From positions 1 through 64,000 of the forward strand of contig CAZTOW010000023.1 in NCBI GenBank assembly GCA_964615375.1: a stretch of DNA of 64,000 bases. Direction: 5' to 3'. Shown here in pieces: positions 16,814-26,967 of the stretch. Below the pieces are notes generated by a model. That model was given only the letters and a program-made list of their open reading frames with translations, did no database searches and was not told the origin of the DNA. A program made the position numbers and the translations under genes. The stretch is from CAZKWG01 sp964615375 (GTDB lineage Bacteria > Myxococcota_A > UBA796 > CAZKWG01). The first letter of the stretch is position 1; each line of letters starts with the position of its first letter.

Positions 16814-19800
16814 GCTCTCCCGCCGCCTGCCCGCGCTGACCCTCGCCCTGCTGGGCTGCGGCACCACCTTCAAGCCGGTGGACCTGGACGGCGACGGGCT
16901 GACGGTGGCGGACGGCGACTGCTGGGACGCGCCCCTTGGCCCGGACGCGGACGGGCCGGGCGGCGCGGAGATCTTCCCGGGGGCCGAGGAGACCTGGTAC
17001 GACGGGGTGGACCAGGACTGCGGGGGTGAGGACGACTACGATCAGGACGGGGACGGCCACGCCGCGCTGGAGCTCGCCGAGGGCGGGGACGACTGCGACG
17101 ACCTGGACCCGGCCAGCTACCCCGGCGCCGAGGAGGTCTGGTACGACGGGGTGGACCAGGCCTGCGACGGGCTGCCCGACGGCGACCAGGACGGGGACGG
17201 GCACGACGCAGAGATCGTAGGCGGGGACGACTGCGATGACGAGGACGCCAGCGCCTACCCCGGGGCGGAGGAGCTCTGGTACACAGGCGTGGACGAGGCA
17301 TGCGACGGCGGGGACGACTACGACCAGGACGGGGACGGCTACGCGAACGAGGACTACGGCGGGGACGACTGCGACGACCTGGACCCGGCCATCTCGCCCG
17401 ACCCCTCTGTGGAGGAGACCTGGTACGACGGCATCGACCAGGACTGCGACGGCAACGACGGGGACAAGGACGGGGACGGCTACGTCACCGACCCCTACGC
17501 CGCCAGCTTCGACTGGGCCAGCTTCCCCGCCCACATCGGCGCGGGGGACTGCTGGGACGACCCGGAGAGCCCGCCCATCGGCTACGACGTGCTCAACGGC
17601 TTCCCTGAGCTCACGGCCAGCGACCTGAACCCCGGCGCCGCGGAGACCTGGTACGACGGGGTGGACCAGGACTGCGCGGACGACACGGACTTCGACCAGG
17701 ACGGCGACGGCTACGCCACGATGTTCTACCCGGACAGCGCGGGCTACGTGGGGACCGACTGCGTGGACGGATCCGATCTGGACGATCCGAACCCGGGCGG
17801 CGTGGCCGAGGATCAGGTGTACCCGGGGGCCAGCGACGCCTGGTACGACGGGACGGACGCCGACTGCGCCGGGGACAGCGACTACGACCAGGACCTCGAT
17901 GGGCACACGGCCGCGGGCTACGGCGTGGGCTCCGACGACGACTGCGACGACACGCTGTCCTCGGTCCATCCGGGGGTGAGCGAGGACTGCGCCACCGACG
18001 ACGACGACGACTGCGACGGGCTCACCAGCTCGGTGGACGCCCTGTCGTGCACGGACTGGTACCTGGACGCCGACGGCGACGGGCACGGGGTGGACGAGGC
18101 GAGCTGCCTGTGCGAGCCCGCCGCGCCCTGGGACGCGACCACCACCGACGACTGCGACGACGCCGACGGCTCGGTGAGCCCCAGCGCCCCCGAGGTCTGC
18201 GACGACGCCAACCGCGACGAGGACTGCGACGGGCTCAGCGACGACGACGACGACGACGCGCTCGGCGAGCTGACGCGCTACCGCGACGCCGACGGGGACG
18301 GCTACGGGGACTCCGAGCGCGCGCGGACCGCCTGCGACCACCCCGCGATCTACGTGGACGAGGGCGGGGACTGCGATGACTCGGACGCGGCCGTCAACCC
18401 GGACGCGGCCGAGGTCTGCGACGACGCCAACGAGGACGAGGACTGCGACGGGCTCAGCGACGACGCAGACCCGGGGGTGAGCGACGCGAGCGCCTGGTAC
18501 ACCGACGCGGACGGCGACGGCTACGGCGAGGACGGCACGAGCTTCCTGGCCTGCGATCCGGACGCGGGCGCGGTGACGGTGGGCGGGGACTGCGACGACG
18601 ACGACGCCTCCCGCAGCCCAGGCGAGCCGGAGGTCTGCGACAGCGCCAACGTGGACGAGGACTGCGACGATCTGGCCGACGACCTGGACAGCTCGGCGAG
18701 CTCCAAGAGCACCTGGTACAGGGACGCCGATGGGGACGGCCACGGCGGAGAGAGCAGCACCAGCGCCTGCGATCGCCCCACGGGCTACGTGCCCACGAAG
18801 ACGGACTGCGACGACGCGGACGCGGACATCAGCCCCGCGGCCACCGAGGTCTGCGACGCCGCCGACGTGGACGAGGACTGCGACGGCGTGGCCGACGATC
18901 TGGACACCTCGGCCACGGGGCTGGAGGTCTACTACCTGGACGCCGACGGCGACGGCTACGGCCTCTCCTCCGAGGACGTGCCGCTGTGCGACCTGGCCGA
19001 GGGCTACTCGGCCACGGGCGGGGACTGCGACGACAGCGAGGACGCGCGCTACCCCGGCGCCTCGGAGGTCTGCGAGGACGGGCTGGTCAACGCATGCTCG
19101 GGCAGCGTGGGGGACGCGATCTCGGCGTGCCGGCCGGAAGGGGCGCTCTCCTCGGACGCGGCGCGCACGGGCTACTCCGCGCGCGACGCGCTGGGCACGC
19201 GGGTCGCGGGCGCGGGGGACGTGGACGGGGACGGCTACGACGACGTGCTGCTGGGCGCGCCGGCGGCGAGCGGCGGGACCGACGTGGGCATCGTCTACCT
19301 GCTCTCCGGGTCGCTGGCGGCGGGGAGCGCCACGGCGCACAGCACCTTTGAGGCTCGCGTGGTGGGCGGGACGGGGGGCGACCGGCTGGGGCTGGGCCTG
19401 GACGGCGGCGTGGACCTGGACGGGGACGGCTACGACGACGTGCTGCTGGGCGCGCCGGGCGAGGACACGGAGGGCTCGGACGCGGGGGCGGCCTTCGTGC
19501 TCTACGGGCCGCTGGAGGGCAGCAGCACCACGGATGACTCGCCTTCATCGTGGGATCTCGCGCTCTACGGCGGGACGGCGGGCGAGCAGGCCGGCACCGC
19601 GGTGGCCCTGCTCGGTGACGTGGACGGGGACGGGCGCGGGGACCTCGCGGTGGGCCTGCCGGGCTCGACGGATATGGGGAGCTCCACGGGGATGGTCGCC
19701 GTCAGCTCCGGGCCCTCCAGCACCGGCGCGGCGAGCGGCGACTACGCGATCTACGGCGAGAGCGGGGACGAGCTGGGCGGCGTGGTGGCGGGCGCGGGGG

Positions 19801-20489
19801 ACGCGGACGGGGACGGATACGATGATCTGCTGGTCGGCGCGCCGTCCTTCGACTGGGGCGCCGTGGCCGACGCCGGGCGCGCGGGCCTCTTCCTCGGGCC
19901 GCCGAGCTCCAGCTACCTGGACCCGGACAACGCCGACCTCCTGCTGCGGGGCTCCGCGGCGGGCGACAGCGTGGGCGCGGCCCTGGCCGGGGGCTTCGAC
20001 GTGGACGCGGACGGGTACGCGGACATGCTGTTCAGCGCGCCGGGCTACGGCGCGGGGGCGAGCGCGGCGGGCGGGGCGGCGCTGGTGCTGGGGTCGCGCG
20101 GGATCTCCGGCAGCGGCGGGTTCTCCTCGGCGGACCTGCTGATCGTGGGCGAGACCAGCGGGGACGGCGCGGGCGAGAGCGTCTCGGGCGCCGGGGACGT
20201 GGACGGAGACGGCTACGACGACCTGCTGCTGGGCGGGCCGTCGGCCGAGGAGAGCGGGGGGAGCAGCGAGGGCGTGGCCTGGCTCCTCTACGGGCCGGTG
20301 AGCAGCCTGATGAGCCTGAGCCTCGCCGACGCCACGCTGGCGGGCGGGGTGGCCAACGCGCAGGCCGGGACCTCGGTGGCGGGCGCAGGGGACACCGATC
20401 GGGACGGCTACGACGATCTGCTGGTCGGCGTGCCCGGGGTGGACCGCGGGGCGGGTGAGGCGCTGCTGGTGTTGGGCTCAGGATACTAG
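16812..20489 (+). CDS. Large MopE-repeat/FG-GAP lipoprotein
   Basis: 1225 residues. A lipoprotein signal ends at LLGC (Cys16). About 12 MopE-type units of DCDDxDxxxxPGAxE...DxDCDG follow (about 35-775); the first six use WYDGVDQDCDG and the later ones CDxxNxDEDCDG, so two repeat subfamilies are fused. Residues about 790-1225 form seven FG-GAP units (GDVDGDGYDDVLLGAP type), an integrin-alpha-like propeller. MopE is the Methylococcus copper-binding surface protein; here the Asp-rich repeats more probably bind calcium, which is inference. GGGGAC precedes the ATG at 6 nt. Codon choice follows the GC-rich bias of the region. It ends four bases before the convergent kinase stop. Confidence 0.85.
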   Translation: MLSRRLPALTLALLGCGTTFKPVDLDGDGLTVADGDCWDAPLGPDADGPGGAEIFPGAEETWYDGVDQDCGGEDDYDQDGDGHAALELAEGGDDCDDLDPASYPGAEEVWYDGVDQACDGLPDGDQDGDGHDAEIVGGDDCDDEDASAYPGAEELWYTGVDEACDGGDDYDQDGDGYANEDYGGDDCDDLDPAISPDPSVEETWYDGIDQDCDGNDGDKDGDGYVTDPYAASFDWASFPAHIGAGDCWDDPESPPIGYDVLNGFPELTASDLNPGAAETWYDGVDQDCADDTDFDQDGDGYATMFYPDSAGYVGTDCVDGSDLDDPNPGGVAEDQVYPGASDAWYDGTDADCAGDSDYDQDLDGHTAAGYGVGSDDDCDDTLSSVHPGVSEDCATDDDDDCDGLTSSVDALSCTDWYLDADGDGHGVDEASCLCEPAAPWDATTTDDCDDADGSVSPSAPEVCDDANRDEDCDGLSDDDDDDALGELTRYRDADGDGYGDSERARTACDHPAIYVDEGGDCDDSDAAVNPDAAEVCDDANEDEDCDGLSDDADPGVSDASAWYTDADGDGYGEDGTSFLACDPDAGAVTVGGDCDDDDASRSPGEPEVCDSANVDEDCDDLADDLDSSASSKSTWYRDADGDGHGGESSTSACDRPTGYVPTKTDCDDADADISPAATEVCDAADVDEDCDGVADDLDTSATGLEVYYLDADGDGYGLSSEDVPLCDLAEGYSATGGDCDDSEDARYPGASEVCEDGLVNACSGSVGDAISACRPEGALSSDAARTGYSARDALGTRVAGAGDVDGDGYDDVLLGAPAASGGTDVGIVYLLSGSLAAGSATAHSTFEARVVGGTGGDRLGLGLDGGVDLDGDGYDDVLLGAPGEDTEGSDAGAAFVLYGPLEGSSTTDDSPSSWDLALYGGTAGEQAGTAVALLGDVDGDGRGDLAVGLPGSTDMGSSTGMVAVSSGPSSTGAASGDYAIYGESGDELGGVVAGAGDADGDGYDDLLVGAPSFDWGAVADAGRAGLFLGPPSSSYLDPDNADLLLRGSAAGDSVGAALAGGFDVDADGYADMLFSAPGYGAGASAAGGAALVLGSRGISGSGGFSSADLLIVGETSGDGAGESVSGAGDVDGDGYDDLLLGGPSAEESGGSSEGVAWLLYGPVSSLMSLSLADATLAGGVANAQAGTSVAGAGDTDRDGYDDLLVGVPGVDRGAGEALLVLGSGY

Positions 20490-20493
20490 TATT

Positions 20494-22185
20494 CTAGATG
20501 CCAGATTCCCAGGTGTCCCCGTCCGCCCGCCAGATGTAGCGGCTCGGGGTGTGCTCGCCCACGCGCACGGTCTTCTTGGAGGCGCGCCCGTCGGAGGTCG
20601 TGAGCTCGAGCCGGTGCTCGCCCTCGGGGAGGGTCAGATCGCGCACCGGGGTCGAGCCCATGACCTTGCCGTCCACCTTGAGCTCCGCGCCGAGGGGCAC
20701 CGAGCTGACGGTGAGGGGGAAGGTGGGGAGCGCGCTCGCGGCGCTCGCCTTGGTGCTGGTCCCGGCGTCCGCGGTCTTTGCCGTCTTCGCCGTGGTGGCG
20801 GTCGCGGTCGCGGTCGCGGCGCTCGGGGTGGAGGTCGCGCTGGTCTTCGCCGAGGTCGTCGCGGTCGTCGTTGGGGCGCCCGAGGCGGTCGGCGCCACCG
20901 TCGAGGTGGCCGCCGCGGTCGCGGTGGGGCTCGGCGCGCTGGTCGGCTCTCTGCGCCGCGTCTCGGAGACCACCGCGGGCTTCGCGGTCGCGGTCGTGGT
21001 CGCGGTCGCCTGCGCGCCCCCCTCCGGCTCCTGAAGGGCCAGCCAGAGGCCGGCTCCCACCAGGGCGAGGCCGGCGAGCAGGCCGCCCGCCACGCCGCCC
21101 ACGATCAGCCCGAGCGGGGGCCGGGCCGCGCCCTTCGGCTGGGCGCGCGGAGCCAGGGTGGGGGCCGTGGACGGCACCACCGAGGTCATCGTCATCGTGA
21201 CGTCGCCCGGCAGGATGATCGAGGACTGCCCGTAGCGGCGCCGGCGCTCGTCCACCAGGTTGGGGACCTGCTTGCGCGCCAGCACCGCCAGCCCATCTCC
21301 GGGCGCGCCCTCCGAGAGCGCGAGGCAGCGCTCCTCCACGTCGCGCGCGCTCGGCCGACCCTCGGCGTCCCAGGCCAGCATGGAGGTGACCAGCGTCTGC
21401 AGCTCCGCGCGCCAGCTCGCCGGCCAGTCGGCGATGTCCAGCAGGCCCACGAGCTCAGCGACACGCGCCCGGTACTTCTCTGGCGAGAGCGGGATGCGCT
21501 CCACCACCTGTCCGGTCAGCAGGCGCAGCAGGGTGAGCCCGAGCGCGTAGATGTCCACGGCCGAGGTGATCGAGCCGAACATCCACTGCTCGGGCGAGAT
21601 GAAGGCGAGCGTGCCCATGGCCTGGGCGTCGCGGGTCTCCGCGTCGCGGTCCAGGTCGGCGCGGGCCACGCCGAAGTCCAGCACCTTGACCGCGCCGTGG
21701 AGGCTGATCAGCACGTTGGCCGGCTTCACGTCGCGGTGGATGGCGCAGAGCGGGCGGCCGGTGACGGGGCTCTCGGTGTTGTAGGCGGCGTCCAGCGCGC
21801 TGGCCACGCCGGAGACGATCTGCAGCGCCGCGCGGGCCGGCAGCGGTCCGCCGCGCTTCACCCAGGTCTCGGCGTCCACCCCGTCGATGTACTCCATGAT
21901 GACGGCGGGGCGGCCCTCCACCTCGATGAGGTCGTAGACCTTGACGATGTGGTCGTGGTTGAGCTGCGCCAGCAGCCGCGCCTCGTCGCGCTGGCGCGCG
22001 GAGACCTCGGACTCGTCGGGGTTGCCCGCGTGGAGGATCTTGACGGCCACGCGCTGCATGAGGCCCTGCCCGCCGCGCAGGTCCGCGAGGTACACCGTCC
22101 CGAAGCCCCCGCGCCCCAGGGGCTCGCGGAATTTCAGGTGTCGCGAGGTCCCTCTTCCCTCCAAGGATCCTCCCGTGTGCAGCAT
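20494..22185 (-). CDS. Transmembrane Ser/Thr kinase with C-terminal PEGA domain
   Basis: 563 residues. Cytoplasmic kinase domain: Gly loop LGRGGFGTVY, Lys49, HRDVKPAN (150-157), DFG (170-172), SPEQ, so all catalytic residues are present. A juxtamembrane region leads to one transmembrane helix (about 352-378). An extracytoplasmic Thr/Ala/Ser-rich linker (about 385-485) and a PEGA domain follow (TVSSVPLGAELKVDGKVMG... to TVRVGEHTP). This is a PknB-like receptor layout. The start lies 3 bp after the stop of the membrane-protein gene upstream, and the FHA gene is the first in the operon. The kinase may phosphorylate a partner read by the FHA domain, which is inference. Confidence 0.9.
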   Translation of the reverse strand: MLHTGGSLEGRGTSRHLKFREPLGRGGFGTVYLADLRGGQGLMQRVAVKILHAGNPDESEVSARQRDEARLLAQLNHDHIVKVYDLIEVEGRPAVIMEYIDGVDAETWVKRGGPLPARAALQIVSGVASALDAAYNTESPVTGRPLCAIHRDVKPANVLISLHGAVKVLDFGVARADLDRDAETRDAQAMGTLAFISPEQWMFGSITSAVDIYALGLTLLRLLTGQVVERIPLSPEKYRARVAELVGLLDIADWPASWRAELQTLVTSMLAWDAEGRPSARDVEERCLALSEGAPGDGLAVLARKQVPNLVDERRRRYGQSSIILPGDVTMTMTSVVPSTAPTLAPRAQPKGAARPPLGLIVGGVAGGLLAGLALVGAGLWLALQEPEGGAQATATTTATAKPAVVSETRRREPTSAPSPTATAAATSTVAPTASGAPTTTATTSAKTSATSTPSAATATATATTAKTAKTADAGTSTKASAASALPTFPLTVSSVPLGAELKVDGKVMGSTPVRDLTLPEGEHRLELTTSDGRASKKTVRVGEHTPSRYIWRADGDTWESGI

Positions 22186-22188
22186 AGC

Positions 22189-23994
22189 CTAGTCGATGCG
22201 CTCTGGCCCCTCGGCCGCCATGAGCGTGGGCAGCGTCGGGACAGGATGGAGCTTCTTCCAGGCTTCCGCCTCTGCCCGCCAGGCGTCGCCGTCGTCCACC
22301 CCCCGCGGCGCGGGCGCCTCGGTGTCCAGCCACCACACCAGGGCGCAGCCCAGATCGATGGGGGCGCCGAGGTGGCGGCCCAGCCCCGCCCGGTAGCGGA
22401 GCAGCTCGGCCCGGGTCAGCACGGCCCCCGGCTCGGCGTCCACGGCGATGGCGGAGACCCCGTCGGCGCGCAGGGCCCGCACCGCCGCTGCGCCCGGATC
22501 CTCGGGGCTGCGCCCGCGCTCGAAGCTCTCCAGGTAGCGCATCAAAGGGCTCTGCTGGGCCCAGGTGCGCCAGCGCTCGGGCGGGCGGGCGCCGGGGGGC
22601 AGCAGCAGCGGGTTGACCAGGGGGCGGCCATGGAAGCGGCGGTGAACGCCCGGTCGGGAGGCGTCCAGCGCCTCGCGGGCCAGGGGGAGCTCCAGGATCG
22701 CCCCGCTGGCCCCGGAGAGCTCCGCCCAGCAGGTCTGGTGCTTCAAAGACGTGATCTGCACGGGCAGGTTGCCCGAGCGCAGGAGACCCTCCAGCAGGAT
22801 CAGCCCCGCCAGCAGGCGCGGGCGGGGGGCCAGGGCGGCGAGCGCGGTCAGGCCCAGGGGGACGATGAGGGCCCAGCGCTCGGGCCAGGTCAGGCGCGCC
22901 AGCGCGGGGTGGAGCGAGCCCACCCAGCGAAAGGGGAGGGGAATGGCCTCTCCGCCGAGCTCGGCGAGGCCCTCGCCCCAGCGCAGCCAGGGCCCCAGGA
23001 GCATCCCGCAGCCGAGCGCGCTCATGACCAGCAGGCCGGCGCGCGCCCCGCGATCCCGCCAGCGGGGGAGCGCGAGGCCCACGGCGACCAGCAGCGTGAG
23101 GGCGATCCGGCTGGAGGTGTCGATGGGCTCCGCCCGCCACCAGAAGAGCAGATCGTTGCCGTGCTGGGCCACGAAGCGCTCGGACTCGGCGATGAGCGCG
23201 TAGCTGTCGGGCAGGCCCACGGGGGGCGGCACTCTCCCGCCCCCGCTCACCGCCGTCGCCGCGACCCCCAGCAGGATGGGCAGCAGGAAGGGCGCGCACA
23301 GCAGCCCGGCGACCCCGAAGACCAGGGCGATCTCAGCGAGGGGAGGGCGCCCAGGCTCGCCCGGGGACCGGGGGCGACCCAGCAGGAGGAGCGGCAGCAG
23401 CCCCGCGCCCAGGAACAACCCGTAGTACCAGTAGGAGAGCCCCGCGCCCGCCAGCCAGAGCCCCGTGATCACGGCCTGTCGCCGACCCGGCTGCGCGCGG
23501 AGGCGCAGGGCGGACTCCACCGCCAGCGGACCCCAGAAGAGCATGGCCTGGGGTGCGTGGTGCAGGTTCACCTCGCGCAGCAGGGGCTCGCTGCTCAGCA
23601 GCGCCACGCCCGCCAGCCACCCGTGCCCCTCCGTGCCGCCGATGGTCCGCCCCAGCCGGTGCCCCGCCAGCCCGTTGAGCGTGAGCACCAGGAGCCACCA
23701 GAGGTTGTCCGACCAGGGGTAGGGCAGCAGCCAGTCCAGGGGCGCGCCGCTCAGGTGGTCGAGCAGGTTCGGGATCAGGCCGAAGACGGGGTATCCGATC
23801 GGGTGGTAGACGCCCCCGCTGAGGGGCGCGCCCTCCTCCAGGCGCGGGCTCAGCAGCCAGTCGGCGACCAGCCCGCGCAGGGTGGCGGTGTCCTCGGCGT
23901 CCACGCCGGGGAAGCCCACCGAGGCGTCGCCCAGGTGGAGGGCCAGGGGCCAGGTGATCAGGACCGCGAGCAGAAGGTAGCCCAGCGCCCTCAT
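22189..23994 (-). CDS. Multi-pass membrane protein, GT-C-like
   Basis: 601 residues with about 11-13 hydrophobic helices and a soluble C-terminal domain (about 430-600). The first periplasmic loop has FPGVDAEDTATLRG, acidic residues placed as in GT-C glycosyltransferases, and GVYHPIGYPVFG. LHHAPQAMLFWGP is a second conserved-looking loop. It is a candidate envelope sugar transferase, but the family is not certain. The ATG at 23994 overlaps the FHA stop as ATGA, and the stop is 3 bp before the kinase start, so the three genes are almost certainly one operon. Confidence 0.65.
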   Translation of the reverse strand: MRALGYLLLAVLITWPLALHLGDASVGFPGVDAEDTATLRGLVADWLLSPRLEEGAPLSGGVYHPIGYPVFGLIPNLLDHLSGAPLDWLLPYPWSDNLWWLLVLTLNGLAGHRLGRTIGGTEGHGWLAGVALLSSEPLLREVNLHHAPQAMLFWGPLAVESALRLRAQPGRRQAVITGLWLAGAGLSYWYYGLFLGAGLLPLLLLGRPRSPGEPGRPPLAEIALVFGVAGLLCAPFLLPILLGVAATAVSGGGRVPPPVGLPDSYALIAESERFVAQHGNDLLFWWRAEPIDTSSRIALTLLVAVGLALPRWRDRGARAGLLVMSALGCGMLLGPWLRWGEGLAELGGEAIPLPFRWVGSLHPALARLTWPERWALIVPLGLTALAALAPRPRLLAGLILLEGLLRSGNLPVQITSLKHQTCWAELSGASGAILELPLAREALDASRPGVHRRFHGRPLVNPLLLPPGARPPERWRTWAQQSPLMRYLESFERGRSPEDPGAAAVRALRADGVSAIAVDAEPGAVLTRAELLRYRAGLGRHLGAPIDLGCALVWWLDTEAPAPRGVDDGDAWRAEAEAWKKLHPVPTLPTLMAAEGPERID

Positions 23995-25001
23995 TTTCCG
24001 GGCTGGTTGCCCACGATCTGGATCTCGTCCAGCACGACGCGGGTGCAGCCGGCGCGCTTCTCGATGAACCAGCCGTCCAGCCCCGCGTCGTTGATCTCCT
24101 TGCGGAGCCGGCACAGCAGGACCTGGTAATTGTTCTGACCGATGGTCTCGCGGCGGCGGCCCCAGATGCCCAGCATCGCCTCGTCGTCGGGCAGCCAGCC
24201 CAGATCGGAGTCTCCGCGCCCGCGGTCGCGGTCCAGCAGGGCCTGGCGCGCCAGCACGTAGAGCAGGGCCACCCGGTTCTCCGCGTGGATGGCGTGGACC
24301 ACCCCGAGGCGCAGATCCTCGACGGTGGCCTCCGGCTCGCCCTGGGCGCCCAGGTCCACCTTGAGGCGGTAGGGGTAGCGGGTGCGGGCGTTCTTGCGCT
24401 CCTCCACCGTGCTGTCCGGGCCGCCCGGATCTTCGCGGAGGATGAGGCGGTGACCGGCGACCTCGAAGGGCTCGCCCGCCAGCAGGGGGCGCTCGTCGTC
24501 GTCCGTGCCCAGCCAGATCTCGCCGTTGTCGTGCAGCGTGATCGTCGCGGCGACGGCGGGTCCGTCGGTCAGCTCCAGATCCGAGCCGGCGCGCGAGCCG
24601 ACCCGGAAACGGTTGGAGCGGACCGGGTAGACCACGGCCGTGTTCAGATCGGTGACGACGAAGTAGGGGCGCTCCAGCGTGAGCCCGGGGGGCGCGGGGC
24701 GCAGGCAGATGCGGAGCTGGATCGCGCTCCCCAGCCGGATGATGTCCTGATCGGCCACGGGCGTGGGGTTCGTCACCAGCACGTCATTGATGAAGGTGCC
24801 GTTCTTGCTGCCCAGATCGTGGGCCAGCAGGCGGTCGCCGAACCAGCGCAGCACGAGGTGATGGCTGGAGACGCGCGCGTCGGCGAGGCGCAGATCGTTC
24901 TCCGGCCGCCGTCCGATCATGACCGCGAAGGCGCCGATGGGGTGGATGTAGACCACCTCGTCGCCCTTGAGGACCTGGATCTCCCCGATCTGTCTCGTCA
25001 T
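23991..25001 (-). CDS. FHA-domain protein with C-terminal winged-helix-like region
   Basis: 336 residues, no signal or membrane segment. Residues about 15-100 form a canonical FHA domain with GRRPENDLRL, VSSHH and GSKNGTFIN, the phosphothreonine-binding residues. Residues about 110-195 look like a second, degenerate FHA fold (RVGSRAGSDLEL without the NG motif). Residues about 225-336 (LLYVLARQALL, LPDDEAMLGIWGR, NNYQVLLCRLRKEIND, FIEKRAGCTRV) look like an OmpR-type winged helix, which would make it a phosphorylation-responsive DNA-binding protein (inference). It is first in an operon with a membrane protein and a Ser/Thr kinase, which is the obvious partner. Confidence 0.8.
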   Translation of the reverse strand: MTRQIGEIQVLKGDEVVYIHPIGAFAVMIGRRPENDLRLADARVSSHHLVLRWFGDRLLAHDLGSKNGTFINDVLVTNPTPVADQDIIRLGSAIQLRICLRPAPPGLTLERPYFVVTDLNTAVVYPVRSNRFRVGSRAGSDLELTDGPAVAATITLHDNGEIWLGTDDDERPLLAGEPFEVAGHRLILREDPGGPDSTVEERKNARTRYPYRLKVDLGAQGEPEATVEDLRLGVVHAIHAENRVALLYVLARQALLDRDRGRGDSDLGWLPDDEAMLGIWGRRRETIGQNNYQVLLCRLRKEINDAGLDGWFIEKRAGCTRVVLDEIQIVGNQPGK

Positions 25002-25010
25002 TGGATAGAG

Positions 25011-25039
25011 AGGCTACCGCGTGAAAGAATTTATTTCAA
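25011..25039 (-). promoter_or_regulatory. Possible sigma70-like promoter for the FHA-kinase operon
   Basis: On the minus strand, TTGAAA (25039-25034), a 17-nt spacer and TAGCCT (25016-25011). The expected start would be only a few bases from the ATG at 25001, so the mRNA would be nearly leaderless. The stretch is AT-rich in an otherwise GC-rich area. The -10 match is weak. Confidence 0.35.
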
Positions 25040-25063
25040 CCTACTTTCATATCTGAAAGCAGG
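25040..25063 (-). terminator. Hairpin just after parE
   Basis: CCTACTTTCA and TGAAAGCAGG (plus strand) pair over 10 bp with one mismatch around a 4-nt loop. It starts two bases past the parE stop codon. On the minus strand it is followed by TTGAAATAAATTCTTTC, not a clean U-run. It may end or attenuate the parCE transcript before the FHA operon. Confidence 0.4.
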
Positions 25064-25064
25064 T

Positions 25065-26967
25065 TCAGACGTCCAGGTCCTCGACCAGCTCCATCCACTG
25101 CAGGATCTCTCGGGCGCGGGTCGCCGGGTCCTTGCCCAGCAGGTCGCTCATGACCTGCTCGGTCTCCAGGCGTTCCCCCTCGGGGATCCGCACCTGGAGC
25201 AGCCGACGGCGCTCTGGGGAGAGGGTCGTCTCGTAGAGGGTCTTGGGCATCATCTCGCCGAGGCCCTTGAAGCGGGAGATCTCTGGCTTCGCCCGCGGGG
25301 GGAGGCGCGCGAGGACCTTCTGCTTCTCGCGCTCGTCGCGGGCCCACCAGGTCTTGCCGCCCACCTCCACCCGGTAGAGCGGGGGGCTGGCCAGGTAGAT
25401 GTGCCCCGCGTCGATGAGCGGGCGCATGTGCCGGTAGAAGAAGGCCAGCAGCAGCGTGGCGATGTGGTGCCCGTCGCTGTCGGCGTCCATCAGCAGGATG
25501 ATCTTGTGGTAGCGCAGCCCGCTCGCGTCGAAGTCCTTGCCCAGCCCGCAGCCCAGCGCGGAGACGATGTTGTTCAGCTCGGTGTTGGCCAGCACCTTGT
25601 CCAGGCGCGCCTGCTCGGCGTTGAGCACCTTGCCGCGGAGCGGCAGGATGGCCTGGTGCTCCCGGTCGCGGCCCTGCTTGGCCGAGCCACCGGCGCTGTC
25701 GCCCTCGACGATGAACAGCTCCGAGGCCGCCGGGTCCGAGCTCGCGCAGTCCGCCAGCTTGCCGGGCAGGTTCAGCCGGCGGGTACCCGGGGTCTTGCGG
25801 CGGACCTGCTCGGTCGCGGCGCGGCTGGCCAGGCGCGCCTTCGCCGCCAGGACGACGCGGCCCACGATGGCGTCGGCGACGCTCTTGTGGTCGTGCAGGA
25901 ACTGCTCCAGCACGGGGCGCACGGTGGCGTCCACCATGCCGCGGACCTCGGGGTTGTTCAGCTTCTCCTTGGTCTGCCCCTGGAACTGCGGCTCCCCGAT
26001 GAAGACGCTGGCGATGGCCACCAGGCCCTCGCGGATGTCCTCCGCCGTGAGCTGCAGCCCGCGGGGGATGGGGAGGTCGTGCGTGTCGATGTAGTTGCGC
26101 ACGGCCTTGACCACGGCGTCCTTGAGGCCCTGCTCGTGGGTGCCGCCGTCCTTCGTGGGGATGCTGTTCACGAAGGTCAGGAAGCGCTCGCGCGGGGCCT
26201 CCGTCCAGCAGAGGGCGACCTCCAGCCGCGGGTCGGCGGCGCGCTCGTAGTGGAAGACCTTCTCAGCGAGACGCGGGGTGTTGTCCTTCTTGATGACCTG
26301 CTCGACGAAGTCCTTGAGGCCCGCCTCGTGCAGCAGCTCCGTGCGCTTGCGGCCGACCTTGTCGTCGAAGATCACCTTCAAGCCACGGTTGAGGAAGGCG
26401 CACTGGTCCAGGCGCTCGAGGATCTGCTCCGGGTCGAAGGTCAGGTCGCCGAAGATCTCGTCGTCCGGCATGAACTCGATGCGCGTCCCGTGCCCGCGGG
26501 CCGGGCCGACCTTGCGCATCGGCTCCTTGGGCTTGCCGCGGCGGAACTCCTGCTGGTACTCGAAGCCGTCGCGCTTGACGGTGGCGACCAGCCGCTCTGA
26601 GAGAGCGTTGACCACGCTCGAGCCCACGCCGTGGAGTCCACCCGAGGTGGAGTAGGCGCCCTGCCCGAACTTCCCGCCCGAGTGCAGCGTGGTGAGGATG
26701 ATCTCCAGCGCGGGCTTCTTGTGGACGGGGTGCAGGTCCACCGGGATGCCGCGCCCGTTGTCGTCCACCGCCACGGTGCGCCCGTTGTCGTAGAGCGTGA
26801 CCTTGATGGTGTCGGCGAAGCCCGCCATGGCCTCATCGACGGCGTTGTCCACGATCTCGCGCAGGAGGTGGTGGAGCCCGTCGCGGCCGGTCCCGCCGAT
26901 GTACATGCCCGGCCGCTTGCGGACCGGGTCCAGGCCCTCCAGGACCTGGATGCTGGAGGCGTTGTAA

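Noticed and set aside
20483..20496. ATACTAGTAT palindrome as a bidirectional terminator
   Set aside because: Only 10 bp, AT-rich, no GC stem or T-run; it mostly consists of the two stop codons.
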